Source: Roseiarcus sp963829505
Lineage (GTDB): Bacteria; Pseudomonadota; Alphaproteobacteria; Rhizobiales; Beijerinckiaceae
Assembly: GCA_963829505.1 (NCBI GenBank)
Contig: CAWHIL010000003.1
Span: 806,001 to 870,000, forward strand
DNA: 64,000 bases
Direction of reading: 5' to 3'
Both the position numbers and the translations under genes were made by a program. Below, piece after piece: positions 47,228-55,879 of this stretch. The notes under the pieces are model-generated. The model saw only the letters and a list, made by a program, of their open reading frames with translations. It had not been told where the DNA came from and did not search any database. Each line of letters starts with the position of its first letter. Within the stretch, counting starts at the first letter, position 1.

Positions 47228-48437
47228 AGGCTTCTCCCAGCTTTTCCTGGCCGGCGTCTTCTCCACGGCGGAAGGGCGCCTGACCTTCGTAATATTCGAT
47301 CGTGCGCGCCACCGCCTGCCGTTCGTGGCGGAGATAGTCGGCGACGGCCCGTTCGAGCCGGGCGTCGGCGAATTCGTGGGCCGAATAGGTGACGACGGGA
47401 CGGTAGCCCCTGGCGAGCTTGTGCTCCCCCTGCGCGCCGGCCTCGACCCGCTTCAGGCCCCGGGCAAGCGCGAAGTCGATCGCCTGGTAATAGCAAACTT
47501 CGAAATGGAGGAAGGGCCGCTCCTCGATCGCCCCCCAATTGCGCCCGTAGAGCGCGTCGTCGCCGATGAAATTGATCGCGCCGGCGATGTAGCGGCCGGC
47601 GCGCTTCGCCATGACGAGCAGGATGCGTTCGGCGAGCGTCGCGCCGACCAGGTCGAAGAACTTCCGCGTCAGGTAGGGGCGGCCCCATTTGCGCGACCCT
47701 GTGTCCATGTAGAACTTGAAGAAAGCGTCCCAATGCTCTTTTTTAATGGATGAACCTGTCAGCCACTCGATTGTCACGCCATCGCCGAGAGCCTCTCGCC
47801 GTTCGCGCTTGATGGCCTTGCGCTTGCGCGACGCGAGGGCTGCGAGGAAGTCGTCGAAGGTCGAGAAGCCGTCGCAGAGGAAGTGGAACTGCTCGCCGTG
47901 GCGGACGAGGAAGCCGGCCCGTTCGAGGAGCGTCGCATCCTCGGCGGTCGGGAAGGTGACATGGATCGAAGAGGCTTCCGTCTGTCGGCGAACCTCGCGC
48001 AAGGCGGCAACGAGCGCTTCGGGCGCGCCCGCCGGGGCGTCGCGGGCGACGAGCAGCCGCCGCCCGGTCGCAGGCGTGAAGGGCGCGGCGACCTGAAGCT
48101 TGGGGTAATAGCTGCCCCCGGCCCGGGCGTAGGCGTCGGCCCAGGCGTGGTCGAAGACATATTCCCCCATGCTGTGGCTCTTGAGATAGGAGGGCGCGGC
48201 GGCGACGATGCGCCCGGAAGCGTCCTCGACGAGCACGTGCGCAGGCGTCCATCCGGAGCGGCCTCCGGTCGAGCCCGAGGCCTCGAGCGCATGCAGAAAC
48301 CCGTGGCTGACGAAAGGGTTGAAGCGCTCGCCTGCCGATTCACTTTCGCTCAGGCCCGGCGGATTGGCGCAGGCGTCCCAGGCCGCCTTGTCGACGGCTG
48401 CGATGGAGCTTGCGACGCGTGCGGTGAAGGGGGCCAT
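47211..48437 (-). CDS. FemAB-like/DUF482 (PF04339) GNAT-fold protein
   Basis: A protein of about 408 residues. RVASSIAAVDKAAWDACANP opens the domain, NPFVSHGFLHALEASGS is the diagnostic segment, then AAAPSYLKSHSMGEYVFDH and RKWGRPYLTRKFFDL. The last part, EAGAQGEHKLARGYRPV, is also conserved. The family (FemAB_like, formerly DUF482) is widespread in proteobacteria and has the GNAT fold of peptidoglycan peptidyltransferases, but its reaction is not proven. Start ATG 48437 is supported by homologue length; TTG 48557 overlaps the previous stop (TTGA) and gives a longer N-terminus. HIT and DUF1614 genes follow. Confidence 0.87.
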   Translation of the reverse strand: MAPFTARVASSIAAVDKAAWDACANPPGLSESESAGERFNPFVSHGFLHALEASGSTGGRSGWTPAHVLVEDASGRIVAAAPSYLKSHSMGEYVFDHAWADAYARAGGSYYPKLQVAAPFTPATGRRLLVARDAPAGAPEALVAALREVRRQTEASSIHVTFPTAEDATLLERAGFLVRHGEQFHFLCDGFSTFDDFLAALASRKRKAIKRERREALGDGVTIEWLTGSSIKKEHWDAFFKFYMDTGSRKWGRPYLTRKFFDLVGATLAERILLVMAKRAGRYIAGAINFIGDDALYGRNWGAIEERPFLHFEVCYYQAIDFALARGLKRVEAGAQGEHKLARGYRPVVTYSAHEFADARLERAVADYLRHERQAVARTIEYYEGQAPFRRGEDAGQEKLGEAFDADL

Positions 48438-48553
48438 GTCTGCAATGAGGGAGGAGGACGGCTTCGGCTCGGGCCATCCTAGCATGGCTTTCGCAGCCGC
48501 GAAGCGCGCGCCAAGGGCGCGAAGAGGCGGGATCGAGGCCACGCGCCGCCGCG

Positions 48554-48898
48554 TCAATGCGGCTCGATCGGCGGCAGGTTCAGATGCTTCTCGACGCGAC
48601 GCATCCGCTCCTCGAGTTCGCTGATGAGCATGCCGTGGCCGACGGCCGAGGAATGGTATTCCACCACGGCGCGGCGAAGCCCGACGACCTGTTCGGACAG
48701 CCGCTTCTCGAGCATAAGGTCGGACGCGACATCGGCCCTCAGCGAGTGCATCTCCGAATGCATCTCCGAGCGCAGTTCGGCGATGTCCGACTTCGACGCC
48801 ATGTTCTGGCGCATGTCCGCCATATCGCCACGCATGTCGGCCATTTCGCCGCGCATGTCGCGCAGGAAGGCGAGAACGAGGTTTTCCCGCTCAGGCAT
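48554..48898 (-). CDS. Small coiled-coil protein, unknown function
   Basis: A 114-residue highly charged protein. The N-terminal half repeats MRGEMADMRGDMADMRQNM with heptad-like spacing, then SDIAELRSEMHSEMHSLRAD and LISELEERMRRVEKHLNLPP. It has no signal peptide or membrane helix. Proteins like this are usually annotated only as hypothetical; it probably forms a coiled-coil multimer. The stop overlaps a possible TTG start of the FemAB-like gene, so it may be the first gene of that operon. Confidence 0.65.
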   Translation of the reverse strand: MPERENLVLAFLRDMRGEMADMRGDMADMRQNMASKSDIAELRSEMHSEMHSLRADVASDLMLEKRLSEQVVGLRRAVVEYHSSAVGHGMLISELEERMRRVEKHLNLPPIEPH

Positions 48899-49088
48899 GA
48901 CGACGCTTCGTGGGGCCCTGGACGAACAGTTCCACGACTTTGTACCACGAAATCAGGGGATGTCGCCACGACCCTGAAGTCGCTGCGCAGGCGGGGAGGC
49001 GCCAGCCCTAACGGAAGATTAACCCTAAGAACCCCTAATTCGGTCGAATGCGCTAACGGGGGCGGGAATTGCCGGAGGCGCCTTTGAC

Positions 49089-49123
49089 GCCCATGGGGTC
49101 CCATGTTAGCCCAAGCTGTCCCG
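49089..49123. promoter_or_regulatory. Four MraZ boxes at 10-base spacing
   Basis: GCCCA, TCCCA, GCCCA and TCCCG lie at 49089, 49099, 49109 and 49119, separated by exactly five bases each. On the minus strand this reads (T/C)GGGN repeats, the known MraZ operator pattern (TGGGN with five-base spacers). They lie about 80 bases before mraZ. MraZ is a ring-shaped repressor of its own operon, so autoregulation of the dcw cluster is predicted. Confidence 0.8.
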
Positions 49124-49202
49124 TCAGAAGACCGCGCCGGCGCGCAGCCTGTCGCGAGTTCCGCTCGCCGGGCCGGGGACGGCTTCGGCGCCGGGGGGCC
49201 GC

Positions 49203-49658
49203 GTGGACCGTTTTCTCTCCCATTTCACCAACCGTTTCGACGCCAAGGGCCGCATCTCGATCCCGGCGACCTTTCGGCAGGCGCTGGCGACCGACGGTTT
49301 CGAGGGCGTCTACGCCTACCCCTCGCTCGACCAGCCGGCGCTCGACTGCGGCGGCCTGAAGCTTCTCGCCGAGATCGATTCGCTGCTTTCGACCTTGCCG
49401 CCGTTCTCGCCGGAGCGCGACGCCTTCGCGACCGCGCTTCTCGGCACGAGCACGGTTCTCAGGATGGATCCGGAAGGCCGCGTCCTCATCGAGGAGCGGC
49501 TGAAGGGGGGCCTCGGCCTCACGGACGAGGCGGTCTTCGTCGGCCAGGGACACAAGTTCCAGATCTGGGAGCCCTCGCGATTCGCGGCGCATCTCGAGGC
49601 GGCCCGGCGCCGGCTGCGGCGTCTCAGGGCCGGGCACGGCGCCGAGGCGCCCTCATGA
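49203..49658 (+). CDS. mraZ: MraZ, transcriptional regulator of the dcw cluster
   Basis: A 151-residue protein with two SpoVT/AbrB-like MraZ repeats: FLSHFTNRFDAKGRISIPAT with the DxK-R signature in the first, and VLRMDPEGRVLIEERLKGG with VFVGQGHKFQIWEP in the second. It binds the direct repeats upstream. The GTG start at 49203 fits the family start. The last codons overlap rsmH (ATGA), so the two are translationally coupled. It is the first gene of a ten-gene cluster for cell-wall synthesis and division. Confidence 0.95.
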   Translation: MDRFLSHFTNRFDAKGRISIPATFRQALATDGFEGVYAYPSLDQPALDCGGLKLLAEIDSLLSTLPPFSPERDAFATALLGTSTVLRMDPEGRVLIEERLKGGLGLTDEAVFVGQGHKFQIWEPSRFAAHLEAARRRLRRLRAGHGAEAPS

Positions 49659-50660
49659 TCGAGGCGCCGCGGCATGTGCCCGTCCTCCTCGACCCCGTGA
49701 TGCGGGCGCTTCAGCCGCGCCCGGGCGACATCTTCGTCGACGGCACCTTCGGCGCGGGCGGCTATGCGCGCGCGCTCCTCGCGAGCGGCGCCGAAGTCGT
49801 CGCCCTCGACCGCGATCCTTCCGCCATTCACGCCGGCGCCGGGCTCGCCGCCCTCTCGGACGGGCGCCTGCGTCTCGTTCAGGCGCGCTTCGGCGACCTC
49901 GATACCGTCGTGACCGGCCTCGGGCTCGACAAGGTCGACGGCGTCGTCCTCGACATCGGCGTCTCGTCGATGCAGCTCGACGAGGGCGCGCGCGGCTTCT
50001 CGCTCGAGATTCGACGCCCCGCTCGACATGCGGATGGAAAGCGCCGGGCGGTCGGCCGCCGACATCCTCCGCGAGGACGACGAGGCGACGATCGCCGACA
50101 TCCTGTTTCATTTCGGCGAAGAACGCGCCTCGCGGCGCATCGCGCGCGCCATCGTCGCCGACCGCAAGGCGACGCCCTTTGTCGGCACACGGGCGCTGGC
50201 CGAGCTGGTCGCCCGGGTCGCGCCGGCGCGCCGCGGCGAGCTCACTCACCCGGCGACGCGCACGTTTCAGGCGCTCAGAATCGCGGTCAACGACGAGCTT
50301 GCCGAGCTTCTGCGCGGCCTCGTCGCCGCCGAACGGATCTTGAAACCCGGCGGTAGGCTCGCGGTCGTGACCTTTCATTCGCTCGAAGACCGGATCGTCA
50401 AGCAGTTCCTGGCAGGACGTTCGGGGCGCGGTCAGGCGCTTTCCCGCCGCCTGCCGGGAGAGCCTGCGGCGCCGGCGCCGACCTTCGACTCGCCGCGCGG
50501 CCAGCCAATCGAGGCGGACGAAGCCGAGCTTCGCGCCAATCCGCGGTCGCGTTCCGCGAAGCTTCGCCATGCGACGCGGCTCGACGCGCCCGCGCGGGGG
50601 GCGGACCCGGCGCTCGTGGCGCTGACGCGGCTGCCGGCGAGGCGGGGGAGGCCCGAATGA
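49655..50660 (+). pseudogene. rsmH: 16S rRNA C1402 methyltransferase RsmH (MraW), one-base frameshift
   Basis: The 5' part encodes the MraW start HVPVLLDPVMRAL, the SAM site DGTFGAGGYARALL, then VDGVVLDIGVSSMQLDEGARG. After FSLE the frame is lost, and it resumes one base later with FDAPLDMRM, ADILREDDEATIADILFHFG, TRTFQALRIAVNDELAEL and AVVTFHSLEDRIVKQFL. The span is 1006 bases (3 x 335 + 1); one extra base near 50003-50011 is the cause. The enzyme N4-methylates C1402 of 16S rRNA. It is embedded in an otherwise intact operon, with ATGA overlaps on both sides, which favours a sequence error. Confidence 0.93.
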
Positions 50661-51040
50661 TTCTGAAGCTCATGCACGCGGCGGCGATTGCGCTGCTGAT
50701 CGGTTCGGCGAGCTACGTCTACGGCGTCAAGTATCGCACCATCTACGCCTCCGAGCAGCTCGTGAAGACGCGGCATCTGATCGCCAAGGAGAAGGACGGG
50801 ATCAATCTCCTGCGCGCCGAATACGCCCATCTCGCGCGCCCCGACCGCATCCAGGAGCTGGCCGATGCGAAGCTCGGCATGCAGCCGCTTGCGCTGACCC
50901 AGATCGCCGCGGTCGCCGAACTGCCCGAGACCCAGCCGAAGGTCGATTCCATCGGCCGGACGCTCGAGCAGCTCGGCTTCAACAAGGACAATGAAACGCC
51001 CGCCGCCGTCGCCGGCGGCGAGACCCCGGCGGTGAGGTGA
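50657..51040 (+). CDS. ftsL: FtsL-like cell division protein
   Basis: A 127-residue bitopic protein: a short cytoplasmic start, the membrane helix HAAAIALLIGSASYVYGV, then a periplasmic coiled coil (LIAKEKDGINLLRAEYAHLA) ending in RPDRIQELADAKLGMQPL, the FtsL-type end of the leucine-zipper domain. It pairs with FtsB (DivIC) and FtsQ in the divisome. Sequence conservation in this family is low, and the position between rsmH and ftsI is the strongest evidence. The start overlaps the rsmH stop by four bases. Confidence 0.9.
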   Translation: MILKLMHAAAIALLIGSASYVYGVKYRTIYASEQLVKTRHLIAKEKDGINLLRAEYAHLARPDRIQELADAKLGMQPLALTQIAAVAELPETQPKVDSIGRTLEQLGFNKDNETPAAVAGGETPAVR

Positions 51041-51043
51041 TCG

Positions 51044-53005
51044 ATGGCTGAGACCCCGACCGGCGGGCGCCCAGTTCAACCAAGCCTTCGGCAAAGGCTT
51101 CGGGCGACGCTTCAGGCAGGCGGCCGGCGCGCTGTCCTTCTCGCGCATCTCTGCGCGCGTCTTTTCGCAGCTCGGGCGCTTCAGCGCGCGCGCAAGTCCG
51201 CGCCGGACGGCGGCCGCCGTCGTCCCGGCCTCGGCCGGCTCGCCGCCGTCCGTGCCGCGCTCCGCTCGCTTCTCACCTTCGCCCGCATCCGCGCCTTCGC
51301 CCGGGCGCTCCTTCTCACCCGCCTCGACCGTTCGGGCGCGCGCATCCGCACGCTGTCGCTCGGCCTCGCCGCGGCTTACGGCCTGATCGCGGTCAAGCTC
51401 GTCATGCTCGGGCTGACGCACGAGCCGCCGCAGGGCCTCAAAAGCGCAGCCGACCAGGCCGTTTCCGGCGCCCGCCCCGATCTTCTCGATCGCAACGGCG
51501 CGATCCTGGCCTCCGACATCAGGACCATGTCGGTGTTCGCCGAGCCGAACCGGATCATCGACAAGGACGAGGCGGTCGAACTCATCACCGCCGTGCTGCC
51601 GGACGTCGACGCGAGGGAATTGCGCGAGCGGCTCGGTTCGAAGAAGGGCTTCGTCTGGGTCAAGCGCCAGATCACCCCCAAGGAGCAGGCGGAGATCTTC
51701 CACCTCGGTCTGCCCGGCGTCGGGTTCGTGCCGGAGAACAAGCGCATTTATCCCAACGGGCCGGTCGGCGCGCATGTCATCGGCTATGTCGACAAGGACA
51801 ACATCGGCATCGCCGGCATGGAGAAATATCTCGACGAGCAGAGCCTGACCGATCCGCATGTGCCGGGCTTCGTCGTCGACCCCGACAGCCTGAAGCCGGT
51901 GCGCCTGTCGCTCGATCTCCGCGTCACGCACGCGCTGCGCGACGAGCTCTCGCAGGGCATGGAGCACTGGAAGGCGAAGGCTGCCGCGGGCGTCGTCATG
52001 GACGTGAACACCGGCGAGGTGATCGCGCTCGAATCGCTGCCCGACTACGACCCGAACCAGCCGATCGACGCCCAGGACAAGGACAAGATCAATCGCATCA
52101 ACGTCGGCGTCTACGAGATGGGCTCGACCTTCAAGGCGCTGTCGATCGCGATGGCGCTCGATTCGGGCAAGGTCAACCTCGGCACACGGGTGGACGCGCG
52201 CAACTCGCTGCGCTACGGCCGCTTCACCATCCACGATTTCCACGCCACCCACCGCATTCTCGCCGTCCCCGAGGTGTTCACCCATTCCTCCAACATCGGC
52301 ACCGCCCGCATGGCGCTCATGGTCGGCGTCGAAGGCCACAAGGCGTTCCTGAGGAAGATGGGCCAGCTCGACCGGTTGCGCACCGAATTGCCCGAGAACG
52401 CCGAGCCGCTGGTGCCGAAGCGCTGGACGGAGCTCAACACCATGACGATCGCCTTCGGGCAGGGGCTCAACGTCGCACCCTTGCAGGCGCTCATGGCCGT
52501 TTCCGCGCTGGTGAACGGCGGACACATGATGGCGCCGACTTTCCTGCCGCGCACCCAGGAGGAGGCCGACAAGGTCGCTCACCGGGTGGTCAGCGAGCAG
52601 ACGTCCGAATCAATGCGCTATCTCATGCGGTCGAACGCGACCCACGGGTCGGCGACGTTCGCCAACATCCCCGGCTACTACGTCGGCGGCAAGACCGGCA
52701 CCGCCGACAAGATCATCCACGGCCACTATTCGCAGGACAAGGTGTTCACCACCTTCATGGCGATCACGCCGGCCGACAAGCCGAAATACCTTTATCTCGC
52801 GATCTACGACGATCCGGTCGCCGCCCCCGGCGACTACGGCTTCCACACCGCGGCGTGGAACGCCGGCCGCACGACCGGCGCGCTCGTCCGCCGCATCCAG
52901 CCGCTCGAGGGCCTGGCGCCGGAAAAGGACGCGCCGGTGAATCCATTCCCCATCATCGCCCGGCTGGGCTATGGAGCCGACGCCGACCGGGTCGGCAAGG
53001 AGTGA
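51044..53005 (+). CDS. ftsI: FtsI (PBP3), septal D,D-transpeptidase
   Basis: A 653-residue class B penicillin-binding protein. The membrane helix is at about residues 106-122 (LSLGLAAAYGLIAVKLVML). The dimerisation domain has RPDLLDRNGAILASDI. The transpeptidase motifs are EMGSTFKAL (S-x-x-K), HSSNIG (S-x-N) and GGKTGTADK (KTG). It cross-links septal peptidoglycan with FtsW. The cytoplasmic N-terminus is unusually long (about 100 residues) and Arg-rich; codons from about 51070 to 51190 have poor third-base GC in this frame but good GC in the next one, so this stretch may contain compensating errors. Confidence 0.94.
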   Translation: MAETPTGGRPVQPSLRQRLRATLQAGGRRAVLLAHLCARLFAARALQRARKSAPDGGRRRPGLGRLAAVRAALRSLLTFARIRAFARALLLTRLDRSGARIRTLSLGLAAAYGLIAVKLVMLGLTHEPPQGLKSAADQAVSGARPDLLDRNGAILASDIRTMSVFAEPNRIIDKDEAVELITAVLPDVDARELRERLGSKKGFVWVKRQITPKEQAEIFHLGLPGVGFVPENKRIYPNGPVGAHVIGYVDKDNIGIAGMEKYLDEQSLTDPHVPGFVVDPDSLKPVRLSLDLRVTHALRDELSQGMEHWKAKAAAGVVMDVNTGEVIALESLPDYDPNQPIDAQDKDKINRINVGVYEMGSTFKALSIAMALDSGKVNLGTRVDARNSLRYGRFTIHDFHATHRILAVPEVFTHSSNIGTARMALMVGVEGHKAFLRKMGQLDRLRTELPENAEPLVPKRWTELNTMTIAFGQGLNVAPLQALMAVSALVNGGHMMAPTFLPRTQEEADKVAHRVVSEQTSESMRYLMRSNATHGSATFANIPGYYVGGKTGTADKIIHGHYSQDKVFTTFMAITPADKPKYLYLAIYDDPVAAPGDYGFHTAAWNAGRTTGALVRRIQPLEGLAPEKDAPVNPFPIIARLGYGADADRVGKE

Positions 53006-53009
53006 GCAC

Positions 53010-54449
53010 ATGATTCGGCTGGGCGACCTCGTGGATCTCGGTGCGGCGCAGAATGCGCTCGCGAGCCGCGTCGTCTCGGGCGCCGCGTCCGACAGCCGCA
53101 AGATCCATCCAGGCGACGTCTTCTTCGCGCTCGCCGGGACGAAGGACGACGGCCTCAAGCATGTGGCGGACGCCGTGGCGCGCGGGGCAACCGCGATCGT
53201 CGCGGAAGGCGAGGCGGCGGTCGCCGGCGCTCCCGTCGTCCATGTCGCCGACGCCCGCCTTGCGCTCGCGAAGGCCGCGGCGAAGCTCCACCCCCGGCAG
53301 CCCGACACGATCGTCGCCGTCACGGGGACGAGCGGCAAGACCTCGGTCGCCGCCTTTACGCGCCAGATCTGGGCGCGGCTCGGCCGGCAGGCCGCCTCGC
53401 TCGGCACGATCGGGATCGTGTCGCGCCCGATCACCCGCTACGGCTCGCTGACCACGCCCGACCCGCTGACCCTGCATCAGACGCTCGAAGCGCTTGCGGA
53501 AGCGACCGTCACCCATGTCGCGATGGAGGCGTCGTCGCACGGGCTCGACCAGCGGCGGCTCGACGGCGTGCGGCTGAGAGCCGGCGCCTTCACCAATCTC
53601 AGCCGCGACCACATGGATTATCACGCAACGGCCGAAGCCTATCTCGACGCCAAGCTGCGCCTCTTCCGCGACCTCCTGCCGGACGGCGCGCCCGCCATCG
53701 TCGACGCCGATTCGGAGGTCGCGCCGCGCGTCATCGAGGCCGCGCGGGCCCGCGGGCTGCCCGTGCTGACGATCGGCGCGAAGGGCGAGACGATCCGCCT
53801 CGCCGCGGCCAGCCGGCATGGGCGCGGCTCGACCATCGACATCGTATTCGGCGGGCGCAGCCGGCGCATCGAATTCCCGCTGCCGGGCGACTTCCAGATC
53901 TCGAACGGCCTGGTCGCTGCGGCTCTGTGCGTCGCGACCGGCTCGGAGGCCGACGCGGTCTTCCGCGCGCTCGAGTCGCTCGAAGGCGCGCCGGGGAGGC
54001 TCGAGCGGATCGGCTCGGCGCACGGCGCCGTCTTCGTCGATTACGCGCACAAGCCCGACGCGCTCGAGAAGGCGCTGGCCGCGCTGCGTCCCTACGTCAG
54101 CGGCAAACTGATCGTCGTCTTCGGCTGCGGCGGCGATCGCGACCAGGGCAAGCGCCCGATCATGGGCGAGATCGCATCCCGCCTCGCCGACGTCGCGATT
54201 GTCACCGACGATAATCCGCGCTCGGAGAAGCCGGCCGCGATCAGGGCCGAAATACTCGCAGCCGCGCCGGGCGCGCTCGAGATCGGCGATAGGGCGCTTG
54301 CGATCCGCGCCGGCGTCGCGATGCTCCACGACGGCGACGCGCTGATGATCGCCGGCAAGGGCCACGAGACCGGGCAGATCGTCGGCGACAGGGTGTTCCC
54401 CTTCAGCGACGCCGACGAAGCGCGCAAGGCGCTCGCGGAGGCGGCATGA
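53010..54449 (+). CDS. murE: MurE, UDP-MurNAc-tripeptide synthetase (meso-DAP adding)
   Basis: A 479-residue Mur ligase. DSRKIHPGDVFFALAGTKDDG is the UDP-binding N-domain, VTGTSGKTSVAAFTRQIW is the ATP loop, and HVAMEASSHGLDQRRLDG is conserved in MurE. The C-terminal motif VTDDNPRSEKP contains D-N-P-R, which selects meso-diaminopimelate. It adds the third amino acid to UDP-MurNAc-L-Ala-D-Glu. ATG 53010 has AAGGAG seven bases upstream. The stop overlaps murF by four bases. Confidence 0.96.
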   Translation: MIRLGDLVDLGAAQNALASRVVSGAASDSRKIHPGDVFFALAGTKDDGLKHVADAVARGATAIVAEGEAAVAGAPVVHVADARLALAKAAAKLHPRQPDTIVAVTGTSGKTSVAAFTRQIWARLGRQAASLGTIGIVSRPITRYGSLTTPDPLTLHQTLEALAEATVTHVAMEASSHGLDQRRLDGVRLRAGAFTNLSRDHMDYHATAEAYLDAKLRLFRDLLPDGAPAIVDADSEVAPRVIEAARARGLPVLTIGAKGETIRLAAASRHGRGSTIDIVFGGRSRRIEFPLPGDFQISNGLVAAALCVATGSEADAVFRALESLEGAPGRLERIGSAHGAVFVDYAHKPDALEKALAALRPYVSGKLIVVFGCGGDRDQGKRPIMGEIASRLADVAIVTDDNPRSEKPAAIRAEILAAAPGALEIGDRALAIRAGVAMLHDGDALMIAGKGHETGQIVGDRVFPFSDADEARKALAEAA

Positions 54450-55879
54450 GCGCGCTCTGGAGCGAAGCGGAGCTGGCGGCGGCTTTCGGCGCGCCGCCGA
54501 GCAAGGCGATCGGACGGCCGGTCTCCGGCGTCTCGATCGACACGCGCACGATCAATCCCGGCGACCTCTTCATCGCGATCAGGGGCAAGGCCAGCGACGG
54601 CCACGACTACGTGTCGCGCGCCTTCGAGCGCGGCGCGGCCGCGGCTGTCGTCGATACGACGCGAGCGCCGACATGCACGGCCTTCGGGCCGGTCTTCGCG
54701 GTCGATGACACGCTGAAGGCGATGGAGCGTCTCGGCGTTGCGGCGCGGGCGCGCACGAAGGCGCGGATCGTGGCGGTGACGGGCTCGGTCGGCAAGACGA
54801 GCGCCAAGGAGATGCTGCGCGCCATGCTCTCGGCCTGCGGTCTGACGCACGCTTCCGCCGCCTCCTACAACAATCACTGGGGCGTGCCGCTGTCGCTCGC
54901 CCGGACGCCGGCGGACGCGGACTTCGGGATCTTCGAGGTCGGCATGAACCACGCGGGCGAAATCGGGCCGCTCGTGCGTCTCGTGCGCCCGCACGCGGCG
55001 CTGATCACCACCATCGCGCCCGTCCACATCGAGCATCTCGGCTCGATAGAAGCCATCGCCGACGCGAAGGCGGAAATCTTCGAGGGCCTCGAGCCAGGCG
55101 GCGCGGCGATCCTCAACCGCGACGCGCCGCAATACGAGCGGCTCGCGGCGGCGGCGCAGGCGAGGCATGCGACCGTGCTGACCTTCGGGTCGTCCGGCGC
55201 AGCGGACGCGGCGCTCGTTTCGCTCGAGGAGGCCGACGGCGGCTCGCGCGTCTCGGCGCGCCTGTTCGGCCGGACGGTCGCCTTCGGGATCGGGGCGCCG
55301 GGCGCGCATATGGCTCAGAACGCGCTCGGCTGCCTCATCGCCGCGCACGTGCTCGGCGCCGACGTCGAGCGGGCCGCAGAGGGGCTTGCTCGCTTCCAGC
55401 CGCAGAAGGGCAGGGGCGAACGCATCGCCCTCGCGGCGCCTGGCGGGTCCGTCATGCTGATCGACGAGAGCTACAACGCCAATCCCGCCTCGATGCGCGC
55501 GGCGCTGAGGTTGCTCGGCGAGGCGAAGCCCGGCCCGAACGGACGCCGCATCGCGGTCATCGGCGACATGCTGGAACTCGGCGCCGAAGGGGCTGCGATG
55601 CACGCGGCGCTCGCCGCCGACCTCGCCGCCGCGAGGGTCGATCTGCTTTTCGGCGCGGGGCCGCTGACCCGGGCGCTCTTCGAGGCCGCGCCCGAGCGCA
55701 TCCGCGCATCCTGGGCAGAGACGTCGAGCGAGATTGAAGGCGCGGTCGCATCCGCGCTGCGCGCCGGCGACGTCGCGATGGTCAAGGGCTCGAACGCGAG
55801 CCGGATGGGCCCGCTGGTCGAAGCGCTCCGTCGGCGCTTCGCGCACTCGGGCGCGGGAGGCGAAGCGCTCCGATGCTGA
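54446..55879 (+). CDS. murF: MurF, UDP-MurNAc-tripeptide:D-Ala-D-Ala ligase
   Basis: A 477-residue ligase. VSIDTRTINPGDLFIAIRG opens the N-domain, AVTGSVGKTSAKEMLRAMLS is the ATP loop, YNNHWGVPLSLARTPADADF and EVGMNHAGEIGPLVRLVRP are MurF-specific, and LIDESYNANPASMRAALRLL follows. It adds D-Ala-D-Ala to give the UDP-MurNAc-pentapeptide. It overlaps murE by four bases and mraY by seven. Confidence 0.96.
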   Translation: MSALWSEAELAAAFGAPPSKAIGRPVSGVSIDTRTINPGDLFIAIRGKASDGHDYVSRAFERGAAAAVVDTTRAPTCTAFGPVFAVDDTLKAMERLGVAARARTKARIVAVTGSVGKTSAKEMLRAMLSACGLTHASAASYNNHWGVPLSLARTPADADFGIFEVGMNHAGEIGPLVRLVRPHAALITTIAPVHIEHLGSIEAIADAKAEIFEGLEPGGAAILNRDAPQYERLAAAAQARHATVLTFGSSGAADAALVSLEEADGGSRVSARLFGRTVAFGIGAPGAHMAQNALGCLIAAHVLGADVERAAEGLARFQPQKGRGERIALAAPGGSVMLIDESYNANPASMRAALRLLGEAKPGPNGRRIAVIGDMLELGAEGAAMHAALAADLAAARVDLLFGAGPLTRALFEAAPERIRASWAETSSEIEGAVASALRAGDVAMVKGSNASRMGPLVEALRRRFAHSGAGGEALRC

